A stretch of 64,000 nt of DNA from Devosia sp. 1566 (lineage in GTDB: Bacteria > Pseudomonadota > Alphaproteobacteria > Rhizobiales > Devosiaceae). Below are positions 16,317 to 25,635 of this stretch, in pieces. How positions within the stretch are numbered: the first letter of the stretch is position 1; each line of letters begins with the position of its first letter. The DNA is taken from NCBI RefSeq assembly GCF_004005995.1, contig NZ_CP034767.1, positions 2,356,001 to 2,420,000 of the forward strand. Reading direction: 5' to 3'. The notes beneath the pieces are model-generated. The model was not told where the DNA came from. It ran no database searches and saw only the letters and a list, made by a program, of their open reading frames with translations. A program made the translations under genes and the position numbers.

Positions 16317-17684
16317 ATGGCCACCACCCTCACCACTGCCCCCCGCGAAATCTCCCAGCAGCGCACGCGCCTGGTCCGGTCGGGCTTGCGCCGCCGGCAC
16401 CGGAACGAAGCTATCTTTCGAGGGCTGGGCATCGGCGCCATTGTTCTGGCGCTGGGCTTTGTCGCCCTCCTGTTCGTGGATGTGACCCGCAAGGGGATCC
16501 CGGCTTTCGTCCAGTCCAACCTGCATCTGGAGGTGTTCTTCGATCCCGCCATCATCGATGTCGGCCCTGCGCCCTTGGCGACCGCATTCGCCTCGCCCGC
16601 GGAATATCAGGCGGCGGATTTGCGCTGGCGGCGTGAACTGGCTTTGTTGAACTGGAACCGCATCCTTGAGGCCGCGCTCCTCGCCAAGCTGCCGCCGGGG
16701 ACCGAGATCACCTCGCGCGAACTCCTCTCGATTCCGGAAACCAATGCCCGCCATCAACTCCGGGAGATGTTCGTTGCCGATCCAGCGCTGCTTGGCCGCA
16801 CTGTGCCGGTGGACGTTCTCGCCTCGGCCAACGCCGACAATTGGATCAAGGGCAACATCAACCGTTCGCTCGGCGACGCGCAGCAGCAGCTGTCACCGGC
16901 CGCCCGTAGCGTGATCGATGCCTTTGAGGCGAACGGCACCGTCACCAATGGCTTTGCCTGGTCACTGTTCACCAATGCCGATAGCCGCGCCGCGCCGGCC
17001 TCCGCGGGCCTGCTGGGTGCCTTTGTGGGCTCCCTTTACATGATGCTGATCGTGATCGTCCTGGCCGTTCCCATCGGTGTTGCCGCGGCGATCTATCTCG
17101 AGGAATTTGCCCCCAAGTCGCGGTTGACCGACTTCATCGAGGTCAACATCAACAATCTGGCCGCCGTGCCCTCCATCGTCTTCGGCCTGCTCGGCGCCGC
17201 GGTCTTCATCAACTACATGCACCTGCCCATCTCCGCGCCCCTCGTCGGTGGCCTCGTGCTCACGCTGATGACGCTTCCCACCATCATCATCGCGACCCGT
17301 GGCGCGCTGCTGGGCGTTTCCCCCGCCCTGCGCCAGGCTGCCTTGGGGATGGGGGCCAGCAAGACGCAAATGGTGTTCCACCATGTGCTGCCGGTCACCC
17401 TTCCCTCCATCCTGACCGCCACCATTTTGGGCGTCGCCCACGCCCTTGGCGAAACCGCCCCGCTCCTGCTGATCGGCATGAAGGCCTTTGTGGCCCAGGT
17501 GCCCGCTACCCCGCTCGATCAGGCCACCGCCCTGCCCGTCCAGATCTATCTCTGGCAGGGCAACGAGAACCGCAACTTCTTTGAACCGCGGACGGCAGCG
17601 GCCATCATGGTGCTGCTCGGCGTCATGATCGTGCTGAACGGCACGGCCATCTATCTGCGCTCGCGCCTCGAAAAGCGCGTCTGA
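16317..17684 (+). CDS. pstA: Phosphate ABC transporter permease PstA
   Basis: The 455-residue permease has an N-terminal extension of about 230 residues, including one membrane helix and a large periplasmic segment. This corresponds to the extra region (DUF3333-type, from memory) of alphaproteobacterial PstA. The C-terminal transport domain has [17 protein letters not shown] and the loop [17 protein letters not shown]. It starts one base after the pstC stop and forms the channel with PstC. Confidence 0.94.
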   Translation: MATTLTTAPREISQQRTRLVRSGLRRRHRNEAIFRGLGIGAIVLALGFVALLFVDVTRKGIPAFVQSNLHLEVFFDPAIIDVGPAPLATAFASPAEYQAADLRWRRELALLNWNRILEAALLAKLPPGTEITSRELLSIPETNARHQLREMFVADPALLGRTVPVDVLASANADNWIKGNINRSLGDAQQQLSPAARSVIDAFEANGTVTNGFAWSLFTNADSRAAPASAGLLGAFVGSLYMMLIVIVLAVPIGVAAAIYLEEFAPKSRLTDFIEVNINNLAAVPSIVFGLLGAAVFINYMHLPISAPLVGGLVLTLMTLPTIIIATRGALLGVSPALRQAALGMGASKTQMVFHHVLPVTLPSILTATILGVAHALGETAPLLLIGMKAFVAQVPATPLDQATALPVQIYLWQGNENRNFFEPRTAAAIMVLLGVMIVLNGTAIYLRSRLEKRV

Positions 17685-17712
17685 TCGACCTCACGCAACA
17701 AGGACATCGAAA

Positions 17713-18549
17713 ATGGACATGCTTGCCGGTAAGGTGAAGTTGACCCAACAATCAGTGACTAGCGCCATGAACCCGTCTGCCGCCTTGGATCGTCCTATCC
17801 GGATCGAAGCCCGGGACGTAACCGTCCATTACGGCGCCAAGCAGGCTTTGTTCGGCATCTCCATCGACATCCCCGATCGCGCGGTGACCTCGTTTATCGG
17901 CCCCTCGGGATGCGGCAAGTCGACTTTCCTGCGCTGCATCAACCGCATGAACGACACCATCGAAGGCGCTCGAGTCGGCGGCACCATCAAGCTCGACGGC
18001 GAAGACATCTACGATCCCGCGCTCGACGTGGTGGAACTGCGCGCCCGGATCGGCATGGTGTTCCAAAAGCCCAACCCGTTCCCCAAATCCATCTACGAGA
18101 ACGTCGCCTACGGACCGCGCATTCACGGCTTAGCGCGCAACAAGTCCGATCTCGACGAGATCGTTGTCTCCTCGCTCCGCAAGGCCGGTCTGTTCGAGGA
18201 GGTCAAGGATCGCCTCAACGAGCCCGGCACCGGTCTGTCGGGCGGCCAGCAGCAGCGTCTCTGCATTGCTCGCGCCATCGCGGTCGGCCCCGAGGTCATC
18301 CTGATGGACGAGCCCTGCTCGGCCCTTGATCCGATCGCCACCGCAATCATCGAAGAACTTATCGATGAGTTGCGCGAGAACTACACGATCGTGATCGTCA
18401 CCCACTCCATGCAACAGGCAGCGCGTGTGTCCCAGAAAACCGCGTTCTTCCACCTGGGCAAGCTGATCGAGGAAGGGGTGACCGAAGACATCTTCACCAA
18501 CCCGGTCCACAAGCAGACGCAAGACTATATCATGGGCCGCATCGGCTGA
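17713..18549 (+). CDS. pstB: Phosphate ABC transporter ATP-binding protein PstB
   Basis: The 278-residue ATPase has Walker [10 protein letters not shown], signature LSGGQQQRL and Walker [17 protein letters not shown], with the PstB-specific stretch [20 protein letters not shown]. The chosen ATG 17713 has AAGGAC upstream. An internal ATG at 17767 would remove an unconserved 18-residue leader and cannot be excluded. It powers PstCA. Confidence 0.97.
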   Translation: MDMLAGKVKLTQQSVTSAMNPSAALDRPIRIEARDVTVHYGAKQALFGISIDIPDRAVTSFIGPSGCGKSTFLRCINRMNDTIEGARVGGTIKLDGEDIYDPALDVVELRARIGMVFQKPNPFPKSIYENVAYGPRIHGLARNKSDLDEIVVSSLRKAGLFEEVKDRLNEPGTGLSGGQQQRLCIARAIAVGPEVILMDEPCSALDPIATAIIEELIDELRENYTIVIVTHSMQQAARVSQKTAFFHLGKLIEEGVTEDIFTNPVHKQTQDYIMGRIG

Positions 18550-18577
18550 TTTGCCCGGCACCAACGGAGGAAACGCC

Positions 18578-19285
18578 ATGCCCGCCACTAAAGACCACAT
18601 CGTAACGTCCTACAGCGACGAACTGGTCGCGCTTGCCCAGGCCATCGCGGAAATGGGCGGCATGGTGGAACTCGCCATCGAGAACGGCACCAAGTCGCTG
18701 CTCAAGCTTGACCGCGAACTGGCCGACCTCACCATCATCGCCGACCAGCGCATCGACGACATGCAGCGCCGCATCGACGACATGGCTGTGTCCATGATCG
18801 CCCGGCGCCAGCCCATGGCTTCGGACCTGCGCGCCATCATCACCGCGATCCACGTCGCTCAGGACCTGGAGCGCGTTGGCGACATGGCCAAGCAACTGGC
18901 CCGCCGCTCGCTCAAACTCGAAGGCATGAACCTGCAGCCCACCTTCTATAACGGCGTCAAGAACATGACGGCGCTGGTGCTGGGCCAGATCAAGAACGCA
19001 CTCGATGCCTATTCGAACCGCGACGCTGCCGCTGCCATCGAGGTTTGCAATCGCGACGACGAGGTCGATGCCATGCACACATCGCTCTTCCGCGAACTTC
19101 TGACCTATATGATGGAAGATCCGCGCAACATTACCACCTGCACCCACCTCCTGTTCTGCGCCAAAAGCCTGGAGCGGATCGGCGATCACGCCACCAACAT
19201 TGCCGAGCGGGCCTACTACCTGCAAACCGGCCGGCAGCTTACGGGCGACGTTCAGGAACTGCACCGCACGCAAATCAAAGCATAG
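18578..19285 (+). CDS. phoU: Phosphate signalling protein PhoU
   Basis: The 235-residue protein has the duplicated three-helix PhoU fold, with the paired metal-binding motifs ERVGDMAKQLARR and ERIGDHATNIAERAYYL. The start is ATG 18578 behind GGAGG at 18566-18570. It sits 28 bases after pstB. PhoU couples transport status at PstSCAB to the sensor kinase, keeping the Pho regulon off when phosphate is ample. Confidence 0.97.
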   Translation: MPATKDHIVTSYSDELVALAQAIAEMGGMVELAIENGTKSLLKLDRELADLTIIADQRIDDMQRRIDDMAVSMIARRQPMASDLRAIITAIHVAQDLERVGDMAKQLARRSLKLEGMNLQPTFYNGVKNMTALVLGQIKNALDAYSNRDAAAAIEVCNRDDEVDAMHTSLFRELLTYMMEDPRNITTCTHLLFCAKSLERIGDHATNIAERAYYLQTGRQLTGDVQELHRTQIKA

Positions 19286-19349
19286 CACGCACCAAGGTTT
19301 ATTTTGGCGCCACCCTGCCCCTAGGGAAAGGGAGTGCGCAGTTGAACAA

Positions 19350-19367
19350 TCGGGCCAATGAGCCCGA
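19350..19367 (+). other. Small stem-loop before phoB
   Basis: TCGGGC (19350-19355) pairs with GCCCGA (19362-19367) immediately before the phoB ribosome site GGAGGG. It could modulate phoB translation or simply be part of the 96-base phoU-phoB spacer. Confidence 0.3.
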
Positions 19368-19381
19368 CTGGAGGGTAACCC

Positions 19382-20083
19382 ATGCCAGCCACAATTCTTG
19401 TTGTCGAAGACGAAGAAGACCTCTCGATCCTCCTGCGCTACAATCTCGAGGCAGAGGGCTTTGCGGTGCTCACGGCCGAAACCGGCAATGATGCGCTCGA
19501 GCATATCAAGGACAAGGTTCCCGATCTGATCCTGCTCGATTGGATGCTGCCTGAAATTTCCGGCATCGAGTTGTGCCGGCGCCTCCGTGCCCGCCAGGAA
19601 ACCGCATTGATCCCCATCATCATGCTGACCGCCCGTGGCGAGGAAGAAGAGCGCATCCGGGGTTTGGCGACCGGCGCCGATGACTACATGGTCAAGCCCT
19701 TCTCGGTGCCTGAACTGGTTGCCAGGGTGCGGGCCCTGCTGCGCCGCGCCAGCCCAAATCTCGTCACCGCCTCGCTCAAGCTGGGTGACCTGGAACTCGA
19801 TCGCACCACTCACCGGGTGCGCCGGGGCAGCCGCGACGTCCATCTTGGCCCTACTGAATACCGCCTGCTGGAATATTTGATGCGCCATCCCGGCCGGGTT
19901 TATTCGCGCGAGCAGTTGCTCGACGGCGTTTGGGGCAACGAGGTTTATGTCGATGAACGCACCGTTGATGTGCACATCGGCCGCCTGCGCCGCGCGATCA
20001 ACCGGGGCCGCGATGCCGATCCGATCCGCACGGTGCGGGGCGCTGGTTATGCCTTTGACGAGCGTTTCGCCCAGCCCGCCTGA
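19382..20083 (+). CDS. phoB: Phosphate regulon response regulator PhoB
   Basis: The 233-residue OmpR-type regulator has an N-terminal receiver domain with the acidic pocket E9-D10-E11, phosphoacceptor D53 (LILLDWMLPE) and lysine in MVKPF. The C-terminal winged helix carries YSREQLLDGVWGNEVYVDER and TVDVHIGRLRRAI. Its place directly after pstSCAB-phoU identifies it as PhoB. No phoR histidine kinase gene lies in this window, so the partner is encoded elsewhere or upstream-type order is not kept. Confidence 0.96.
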   Translation: MPATILVVEDEEDLSILLRYNLEAEGFAVLTAETGNDALEHIKDKVPDLILLDWMLPEISGIELCRRLRARQETALIPIIMLTARGEEEERIRGLATGADDYMVKPFSVPELVARVRALLRRASPNLVTASLKLGDLELDRTTHRVRRGSRDVHLGPTEYRLLEYLMRHPGRVYSREQLLDGVWGNEVYVDERTVDVHIGRLRRAINRGRDADPIRTVRGAGYAFDERFAQPA

Positions 20084-20188
20084 GCGATCCTGCTCTCGCC
20101 TGTTGATGATTTTGTAACGATCTGCTCAAGCGGTTTGTTAAAAGCCGGCTGCTAACGCTGTTTTCTTGAGGGAACGGCGGGGCAGTGC

Positions 20189-21379
20189 ATGACCACCACG
20201 GATCAACGCCTGATCAACGAGCTTGCCAACCAGCCGGCTCCGGGTTCCACGACGTCCGGCGGCGGCATCACCCTGCAGCGCGGCCTCGCCGCTGCCGAGC
20301 CGGCGTGGCGCGCTCTTGAGCGCGAGGCGATCTTCACGCCCTACCAGCGCTTCGACTGGATTGCCGAGATTGCCCGCGCCCAGCAGCTCGAAGATGCGGA
20401 CTTCGTCACCCTACAGATCGAATTCGATGGCAGCCCCGCCGCCCTGCTTCCCTTGCATCTTCATCGCAAGGCCGGCTGCACCTTTGCGGCCATTCCCGGC
20501 TCCTCCTTTGGCAACAGCGACTGGATGCCTGTTCGGCGCGATGCTGCGGCGCTTCTTACCCGACCCGTGCTGAACCGGGCCTTTGCCCAATTGCGAGACG
20601 AGGCCGGCGTCGATGTGCTCAGCTTCGAGCACCTGCCTCCCCAATGGCGAGGCATAGACAATCCCCTGCTCAGCTTTCCCCATCAGCCTTCGCCAGACCA
20701 TTTCTATTATGCCGACATTGCGCCCACCATGCTCGAAACGCTCCCCAAAAAGAGGCGGGTCGATATCCTGCGCGGGCGTCGCCGGCTCGAGGAAACGCTG
20801 GGTCCCGTCACCTTGCGCCGCGCCACAACGCTCGAGCACATCGACCAAGTCCATGCTGCCTTCCTTGAGCATCGCTCCGTGCGATTCCGGCAAATGGGCG
20901 TGCCAAATGTCTTTGCCGAGCCTCACTTCCGCGCCTTGTTCCGGGATGGGGCCATTGCCGGCGCCAGCGAGGACAAGCCGGCCGTAGCGCTCCATGCGCT
21001 TTATGTCGGCGAAGAAATCGTGGCGACGGCGGTAGGCACCTATTCCCCCTGCCATTATTCGCAATACATCAACTCCAACACGGACGGGCCGGCCTCCAAA
21101 TACAGCCTTGTGGGCCTCCTGATGTTCCTGCTGGTGGAAGATCTTATCGCCGCCGGGATCAGCAGCATCGATATGGGCGTGGGCGATTTCGCCTACAAAA
21201 CCTCCTGGACCCAGAAGACGCCGATCAACGACGCGGCGATTGCGCTAAGCGCCAAGGGCACTGCCGCCGCCGCCCTCCTTAATGGCAAGCGCGCGCTTAA
21301 GCGGCACATCAAGCAGAACGACAAGCTTTGGAGCTTTGCCAAGCAGCTGCGCCAGTGGCGCCAGCCAAAACCCGACTGA
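20189..21379 (+). CDS. GNAT-fold acyltransferase, CelD/BcsL type (polysaccharide-linked)
   Basis: The 396-residue cytoplasmic protein matches the Acetyltransf_6/CelD pattern. It has the N-terminal ALEREAIFTPYQRFDWI segment and a long C-terminal GNAT half with ALYVGEEIVATAVGTYSP, then YSPCHYSQYINSN and SIDMGVGDFAYKTSW. Proteins of this type are found in cellulose and exopolysaccharide gene clusters. That agrees with the neighbouring Wzz-like and polymerase-like genes, with which it is convergent (six-base gap). Substrate and acyl donor are unknown. Confidence 0.75.
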   Translation: MTTTDQRLINELANQPAPGSTTSGGGITLQRGLAAAEPAWRALEREAIFTPYQRFDWIAEIARAQQLEDADFVTLQIEFDGSPAALLPLHLHRKAGCTFAAIPGSSFGNSDWMPVRRDAAALLTRPVLNRAFAQLRDEAGVDVLSFEHLPPQWRGIDNPLLSFPHQPSPDHFYYADIAPTMLETLPKKRRVDILRGRRRLEETLGPVTLRRATTLEHIDQVHAAFLEHRSVRFRQMGVPNVFAEPHFRALFRDGAIAGASEDKPAVALHALYVGEEIVATAVGTYSPCHYSQYINSNTDGPASKYSLVGLLMFLLVEDLIAAGISSIDMGVGDFAYKTSWTQKTPINDAAIALSAKGTAAAALLNGKRALKRHIKQNDKLWSFAKQLRQWRQPKPD

Positions 21380-21385
21380 TCGACC

Positions 21386-22708
21386 CTATCCTGCAGCCGG
21401 ACGACGGGCCACAAGGCTCGTGACGATCAGATAGGTCAACACCAGCGCTCCCGCCGTGATCATCACCGCCAGCAGTACCAGCCCGGTCTTGGGCGAAACC
21501 GGTGCACTCGACACCACCGGATGCGACACCAGGCGCATATCAGGGAATGCAGCGCCCCCGTCTACCTGAGCCCGCGCCGCTTCCGCCTGCTGCAGGTAAC
21601 GCTCGAGGACGCTACGTTGCGCCGCCGCATCGCGCTGCAGCGCCGCGAGGGCCACGCTGTCGCGCTCTTCCCCGCCGACGGATTGTTGCAAGATCTGCTG
21701 GTCGGCCGCCAGTGCCGCAGCCAGAGCCGCTTCAGTCTCGGCCTGCCGATCCATCTGGTCAGCAATGTGCCGCGCCGCGGTAGCGAGTTGCGCATCGACG
21801 TCCGCAATCTGCGCCCGCGATCCCAGAACATTCGGATGGTTGAACGATAAACTGCTGGCTTGCTGCGCCAGCTGTCCCTGCAGACTGGCCCGGAGCTGAA
21901 TGAGACTTCTGCCCCTTGCATCCGCCGCCAGTTCCGTGCTGCCCACCAGCGAACCTCCTAGCGCCAGGCGCTGCCGCAGCACCGCCGCACGCGCCCTGAA
22001 GCTCGAACTGCGCTCCTCAGCCGCAAGCCGTCGCCCCGCCATGTCGCTCAATTGGCTGCCAACCATGCTGCCCTCCGGCAGGTCCCCAATCGTCCCCCGC
22101 GCAATGCGGAACTTAGCCACAGCGTCCTCGGCTTGAAACACTCGCTGCCGCAACTCCGGTATCGTGCTCTCAAGCCACGCTAATGCCTGCCGGGCATCGT
22201 CGAGCCCCTGCTGCGCCCGCCGGGCGATCGCGGTTTCGGCGATGCTCAGCGCCAATTGGCGTGCCACTTCGGGCGCATGGGCCCGGGTCTTCAGCCAGAT
22301 TATCGCGGTTCCCAGTTCGCTCGTTACCAGCGTACGCTCATCGAGCGCCAGCACCGCCGCGTCAAACGCCGCTTGCCCCGTTTCGCCGCCGTTGAACTCG
22401 GCTTGCTGCGCCAGCCCGAGCTGCGCCACCACATCCATCAAAGTGTCGCGTGAGCGCAGCAATTGCACATTGCTAGAAATGGTCGCGCGGTCCGGAACTG
22501 ATACGGACGCTGGCTGACCCGCCCCGAAGTAGTTGGGTCGTGGCTCCACCAAGATCGTGGCCGAAGATTCATAAAGCCGGGGAACGCGTGACACGGCAAT
22601 ATATGCCAGCACGGGCACCACAAGGAGCACCAGCAGCGCGGCCCACCGGCGCGCCCAGATAATTCCGAGCAGCTGATAAAGGTCGATCTGGGAGTCAAAC
22701 GCGCGCAA
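21386..22708 (-). CDS. Polysaccharide co-polymerase / Wzz-type chain-length determinant, without kinase domain
   Basis: The 440-residue inner-membrane protein has a Wzz N-terminus with a membrane helix at about residues 22-43 (ALLVLLVVPVLAYIAVS) and the periplasmic strand YESSATILVEPRPNYF. A long coiled-coil region covers about residues 170-370, and a second membrane helix lies near the C-terminus (LVLLAVMITAGALVLTYLIV). No C-terminal tyrosine-kinase domain with Walker motif follows. It probably controls polysaccharide chain length or export. Confidence 0.85.
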   Translation of the reverse strand: MRAFDSQIDLYQLLGIIWARRWAALLVLLVVPVLAYIAVSRVPRLYESSATILVEPRPNYFGAGQPASVSVPDRATISSNVQLLRSRDTLMDVVAQLGLAQQAEFNGGETGQAAFDAAVLALDERTLVTSELGTAIIWLKTRAHAPEVARQLALSIAETAIARRAQQGLDDARQALAWLESTIPELRQRVFQAEDAVAKFRIARGTIGDLPEGSMVGSQLSDMAGRRLAAEERSSSFRARAAVLRQRLALGGSLVGSTELAADARGRSLIQLRASLQGQLAQQASSLSFNHPNVLGSRAQIADVDAQLATAARHIADQMDRQAETEAALAAALAADQQILQQSVGGEERDSVALAALQRDAAAQRSVLERYLQQAEAARAQVDGGAAFPDMRLVSHPVVSSAPVSPKTGLVLLAVMITAGALVLTYLIVTSLVARRPAAG

Positions 22709-22900
22709 GCAACTGGCCTCTACCGGCAGGAACGGGGGCAGCCTAGTGCCTTTCCATGTTCACGCCGTTAACCGCGGGTGGAAATGCTTGGGAAAGCATA
22801 GAAACAGCAACACGACTGGCGCTCAGCCCCAATCATCTTCCCTCACAATTGTTGCTAATTGCAGCGAGATTTTCTTCATTCTTTGCTGGCTAGGTTTTTG

Positions 22901-22913
22901 CCCAATAATTGGG
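22901..22913 (+). promoter_or_regulatory. Perfect hairpin over the translation start region
   Basis: CCCAAT-A-ATTGGG is a perfect inverted repeat ending eight bases before the GTG start at 22921 and overlapping the G-rich ribosome site. It could shield the site and reduce translation. The small loop makes it weak, so this is a modest call. Confidence 0.3.
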
Positions 22914-22920
22914 GGCAGAA

Positions 22921-24156
22921 GTGAACAGCAAGCGTCTTGTTATCTCAGTGGTGCTGGGCGGGCTCGTCCTCGCCTTCCTCGCCGTCATGGCAGTTTCGAT
23001 TTTGCGCGAAGTGCCCGGCACCAACAGCTACGCGCTGCTCGCCCAATCCTGGCTCGAAGGGCGGCTCGATACCACGGGGCCCTGCTTTGACGGCGACTGC
23101 GCGCTTTATAACGGCCGCACCTATGTGGTGTTTCCGCCCGCGCCCGGGCTGGTCATCCTGCCCTTCGTAGCCCTGTTCGGCAGCAGCTTTCACTTCTTCT
23201 TGCCGCTGACGATCCTTGCTTTTGGCCTCACCGGCTGGCTTTGGTGGCGCATCGCCAACGCGTCGATACAGCTCAACCGCGATCTGGCCGTCCTGCTCGT
23301 TTTTCTGGTGCTGTTCGCGACGCCGCTCGCCTTTGTCACCATTCGGGGCGACCGGGTCTGGTTTTTCGCCCAGAGCTGGGGGACCTTGTTCAGTACGGCA
23401 GCGATCTACTTCGCGCTGGTGCGCCGCAACGGTTTGCTCGCGGGGCTTTTCATCACGCTCGCCTTCCTGTCGCGGCAGATGACGATCCTTTACCTGCCCT
23501 TCCTCTACATCCTCCTGCTCGAAGATGGCGTGCCCCTGTTCCGCATCGATCGGGCCGCATGGCGGCGAGCCTTTACCCTTGCTGCCTTCCCCGTTCTCGG
23601 GGTGCTGATCTACCTCGCCTACAACTATGTCCGCTTCGATTCCTTCGCCGAAACGGGCTACAACTATATCTTCCCACCCCAGTTCGACACGGGGGAGACA
23701 GCGGGCAACTTCCTTGTCTCGCGGGTACGCGAAATCGGGATCTTTGCCCCCGCTTACTTCATCTTCAACTTCATCTACATGTTCATCGCCGGCCCGCATG
23801 TGGATTTCACCGGCCCTTATCTGACCGAGATGGGCGGCTTTGACACCAATGGCGCGTCCCTATTCCTCGTCACGCCAGTGCTGTTGTGGGTGTTTCTGGG
23901 TAACTGGAACCGCAGCTTCTGGTGGGGTCTGGGCACCTGCGCCGCCATTCTTGGCTTGACGCTGCTCTACCATTCCAACGGCTTCTCGCAATATGCCGCC
24001 CAGCGCTTCACCCTAGATTGGCTGCCCATCCTGCTGCTGCTGCTGGCGCGGGCCCTTAAGCCCGAACACGCACCGCCGCTCGCCATTCTGCTGGCCTATT
24101 CCATGCTCGTTACGCTGGCGATGATCGTGCTGGGGGGCCTGCTCGCAATGGGCTGA
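22921..24156 (+). CDS. Polytopic membrane protein, possible GT-C-type glycosyltransferase
   Basis: The 411-residue protein has about ten membrane helices. It starts MNSKRLVISVVLGGLVLAFL from GTG 22921; an in-frame TTG at 22909 is the alternative. The first large loop (REVPGTNSYALLAQSWLEGR) resembles the first periplasmic loop of GT-C glycosyltransferases, which use lipid-linked sugars. I do not see a decisive catalytic motif. It lies between Wzz-like and O-antigen-ligase-like genes, so a role in surface polysaccharide assembly is likely. Confidence 0.55.
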   Translation: MNSKRLVISVVLGGLVLAFLAVMAVSILREVPGTNSYALLAQSWLEGRLDTTGPCFDGDCALYNGRTYVVFPPAPGLVILPFVALFGSSFHFFLPLTILAFGLTGWLWWRIANASIQLNRDLAVLLVFLVLFATPLAFVTIRGDRVWFFAQSWGTLFSTAAIYFALVRRNGLLAGLFITLAFLSRQMTILYLPFLYILLLEDGVPLFRIDRAAWRRAFTLAAFPVLGVLIYLAYNYVRFDSFAETGYNYIFPPQFDTGETAGNFLVSRVREIGIFAPAYFIFNFIYMFIAGPHVDFTGPYLTEMGGFDTNGASLFLVTPVLLWVFLGNWNRSFWWGLGTCAAILGLTLLYHSNGFSQYAAQRFTLDWLPILLLLLARALKPEHAPPLAILLAYSMLVTLAMIVLGGLLAMG

Positions 24157-24177
24157 CGCTTCCCGTCCGCCTGAGGG

Positions 24178-25467
24178 TCATAGCCCTCGGGCGGCCTGCT
24201 TGCGCAAAGCGGGCAGCCGCAGGTCTGGATCGGCCCGGACAGTCACGCCCCAGATCAACCCTACGACCAGGAAATAATGCCGCCAGTGATCGGTATCGAT
24301 CACGCCCGATTGCAGCGCCAACGGGATAAACACGGCCAGCGCCGGGATCAGCAGCTTGCGGCGGCTCCGGTCGGCCAGGCCGCGGAAACCGCGCCACAAC
24401 GTCGCCAGCACCAGCAGGTAATAACAGGCGCCACCACCCCAACCATAGGCCTGAATCACAGTGACATAGGTGTTGTGCGGCTGCTCGATGATGCGCAGAT
24501 TGTGGAACTCGGTCGGTCCAAGTCCCAGCGGATGCGACAGCGCAAGGTCGAACGCATAGCCCTGCCGCCCGAACCGCCCGGTATCGCCGGTATCATAATC
24601 CTGCGTGACGCTGGCCCGCTCCTCAAAGAGGCTCCCCACTGCCGGGATACTCAGCAGTCCGGCGAACGCGATCATGATCACGAACAAGCCCGCCAGCGCT
24701 AGGAGCAACATCCGCACCTTGTCGCGGGCATAAGCCTCAAGAAAAAAGCACAAGCCGAACACCAGCAGCGACGACAGGGCAAAATGCCCCCATGCCGCCC
24801 GCGAAAAGCTCATGAACACGCCGATCATCACCAGCATGAACAAGATGGCGGGGATCAAGAGCTTGCCGCCGCGCAGGAAAAACACGTCGCGCAGCACATA
24901 CATGGCCGGCAAGATCAGGAAGGGCCCATACACATTGGGGTCCTTGAACAGCCCCTTGGCGCGACCATACAGCACAAAGGCATCAGCGCCGGGCATGAGG
25001 CCGAGATACGCCAAGACGCCGAGCACCGCCGACAACACGGCGATAGCCATATACGCGCGCACGATCAGCCGGACCCGCCGTTCCGGAGCTTCACCCACGA
25101 AGTTCGCGACGAAATAGCTGGTGATGAACAGGAATATCGTCACCGCGACGAAGGTGAATGCCTCCGTCAGCGGCGTGTAGCGCACCTGGAATGCCGCGAT
25201 AAGCCCGAACGGGATAAAGGCCGTCGTCAGCAGCAGCAACGGGATAGTCGAACTAAAAAGGCTCATCCCCGCAGCCAGTGCCATGGCAAGCACCAGCACG
25301 AAGCTGAACTCGTAAGGCGATGGCTCGAACAGAACGACGCCACCCGAGAACACCCATATCGCCACCGTTGCGTGTAACAGCCAGAGCGCGCGGTCGCGCA
25401 GGAAGCTGCGCCCTAGCCGAGTGCCGGTACCTGTGTGAGGCGCAAAGGCGCCCGCCAATTCAGCCAT
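24178..25467 (-). CDS. O-antigen ligase / polymerase family protein (Wzy_C type)
   Basis: The 429-residue membrane protein has about eleven helices and the Wzy_C/WaaL region: FSRAAWGHFALSSLLVFG, then a large periplasmic loop with TGRFGRQGYAFDLALSHPLG and EQPHNTYVTVIQAYG, whose histidine is commonly conserved. It most likely polymerises or ligates exopolysaccharide repeat units. It is convergent with the polytopic gene (21-base gap) and divergent from the beta-helix gene. Whether it is a polymerase or a ligase cannot be told from sequence. Confidence 0.8.
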   Translation of the reverse strand: MAELAGAFAPHTGTGTRLGRSFLRDRALWLLHATVAIWVFSGGVVLFEPSPYEFSFVLVLAMALAAGMSLFSSTIPLLLLTTAFIPFGLIAAFQVRYTPLTEAFTFVAVTIFLFITSYFVANFVGEAPERRVRLIVRAYMAIAVLSAVLGVLAYLGLMPGADAFVLYGRAKGLFKDPNVYGPFLILPAMYVLRDVFFLRGGKLLIPAILFMLVMIGVFMSFSRAAWGHFALSSLLVFGLCFFLEAYARDKVRMLLLALAGLFVIMIAFAGLLSIPAVGSLFEERASVTQDYDTGDTGRFGRQGYAFDLALSHPLGLGPTEFHNLRIIEQPHNTYVTVIQAYGWGGGACYYLLVLATLWRGFRGLADRSRRKLLIPALAVFIPLALQSGVIDTDHWRHYFLVVGLIWGVTVRADPDLRLPALRKQAARGL

Positions 25468-25635
25468 GAGCCGGCCCTGCAGCGCTGCGGCGCCGCCTGA
25501 CGCCTATCGCGGCAACACTACGGAGTTGCGCGTGAAGGAAGTGCTAAGCACACGGAGGGATTTTGGTCCCGCCCCGCCGCGCTTTAACCCCGCTCTCGCC
25601 GCAACTCGCTAGCCTTGAACAAAGGAGTATCGGCA

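Noticed and set aside
22746..23090. Open frame of 114 residues upstream of the GT-C-like gene
   Set aside because: No ribosome site and it overlaps the better-supported gene in another frame.
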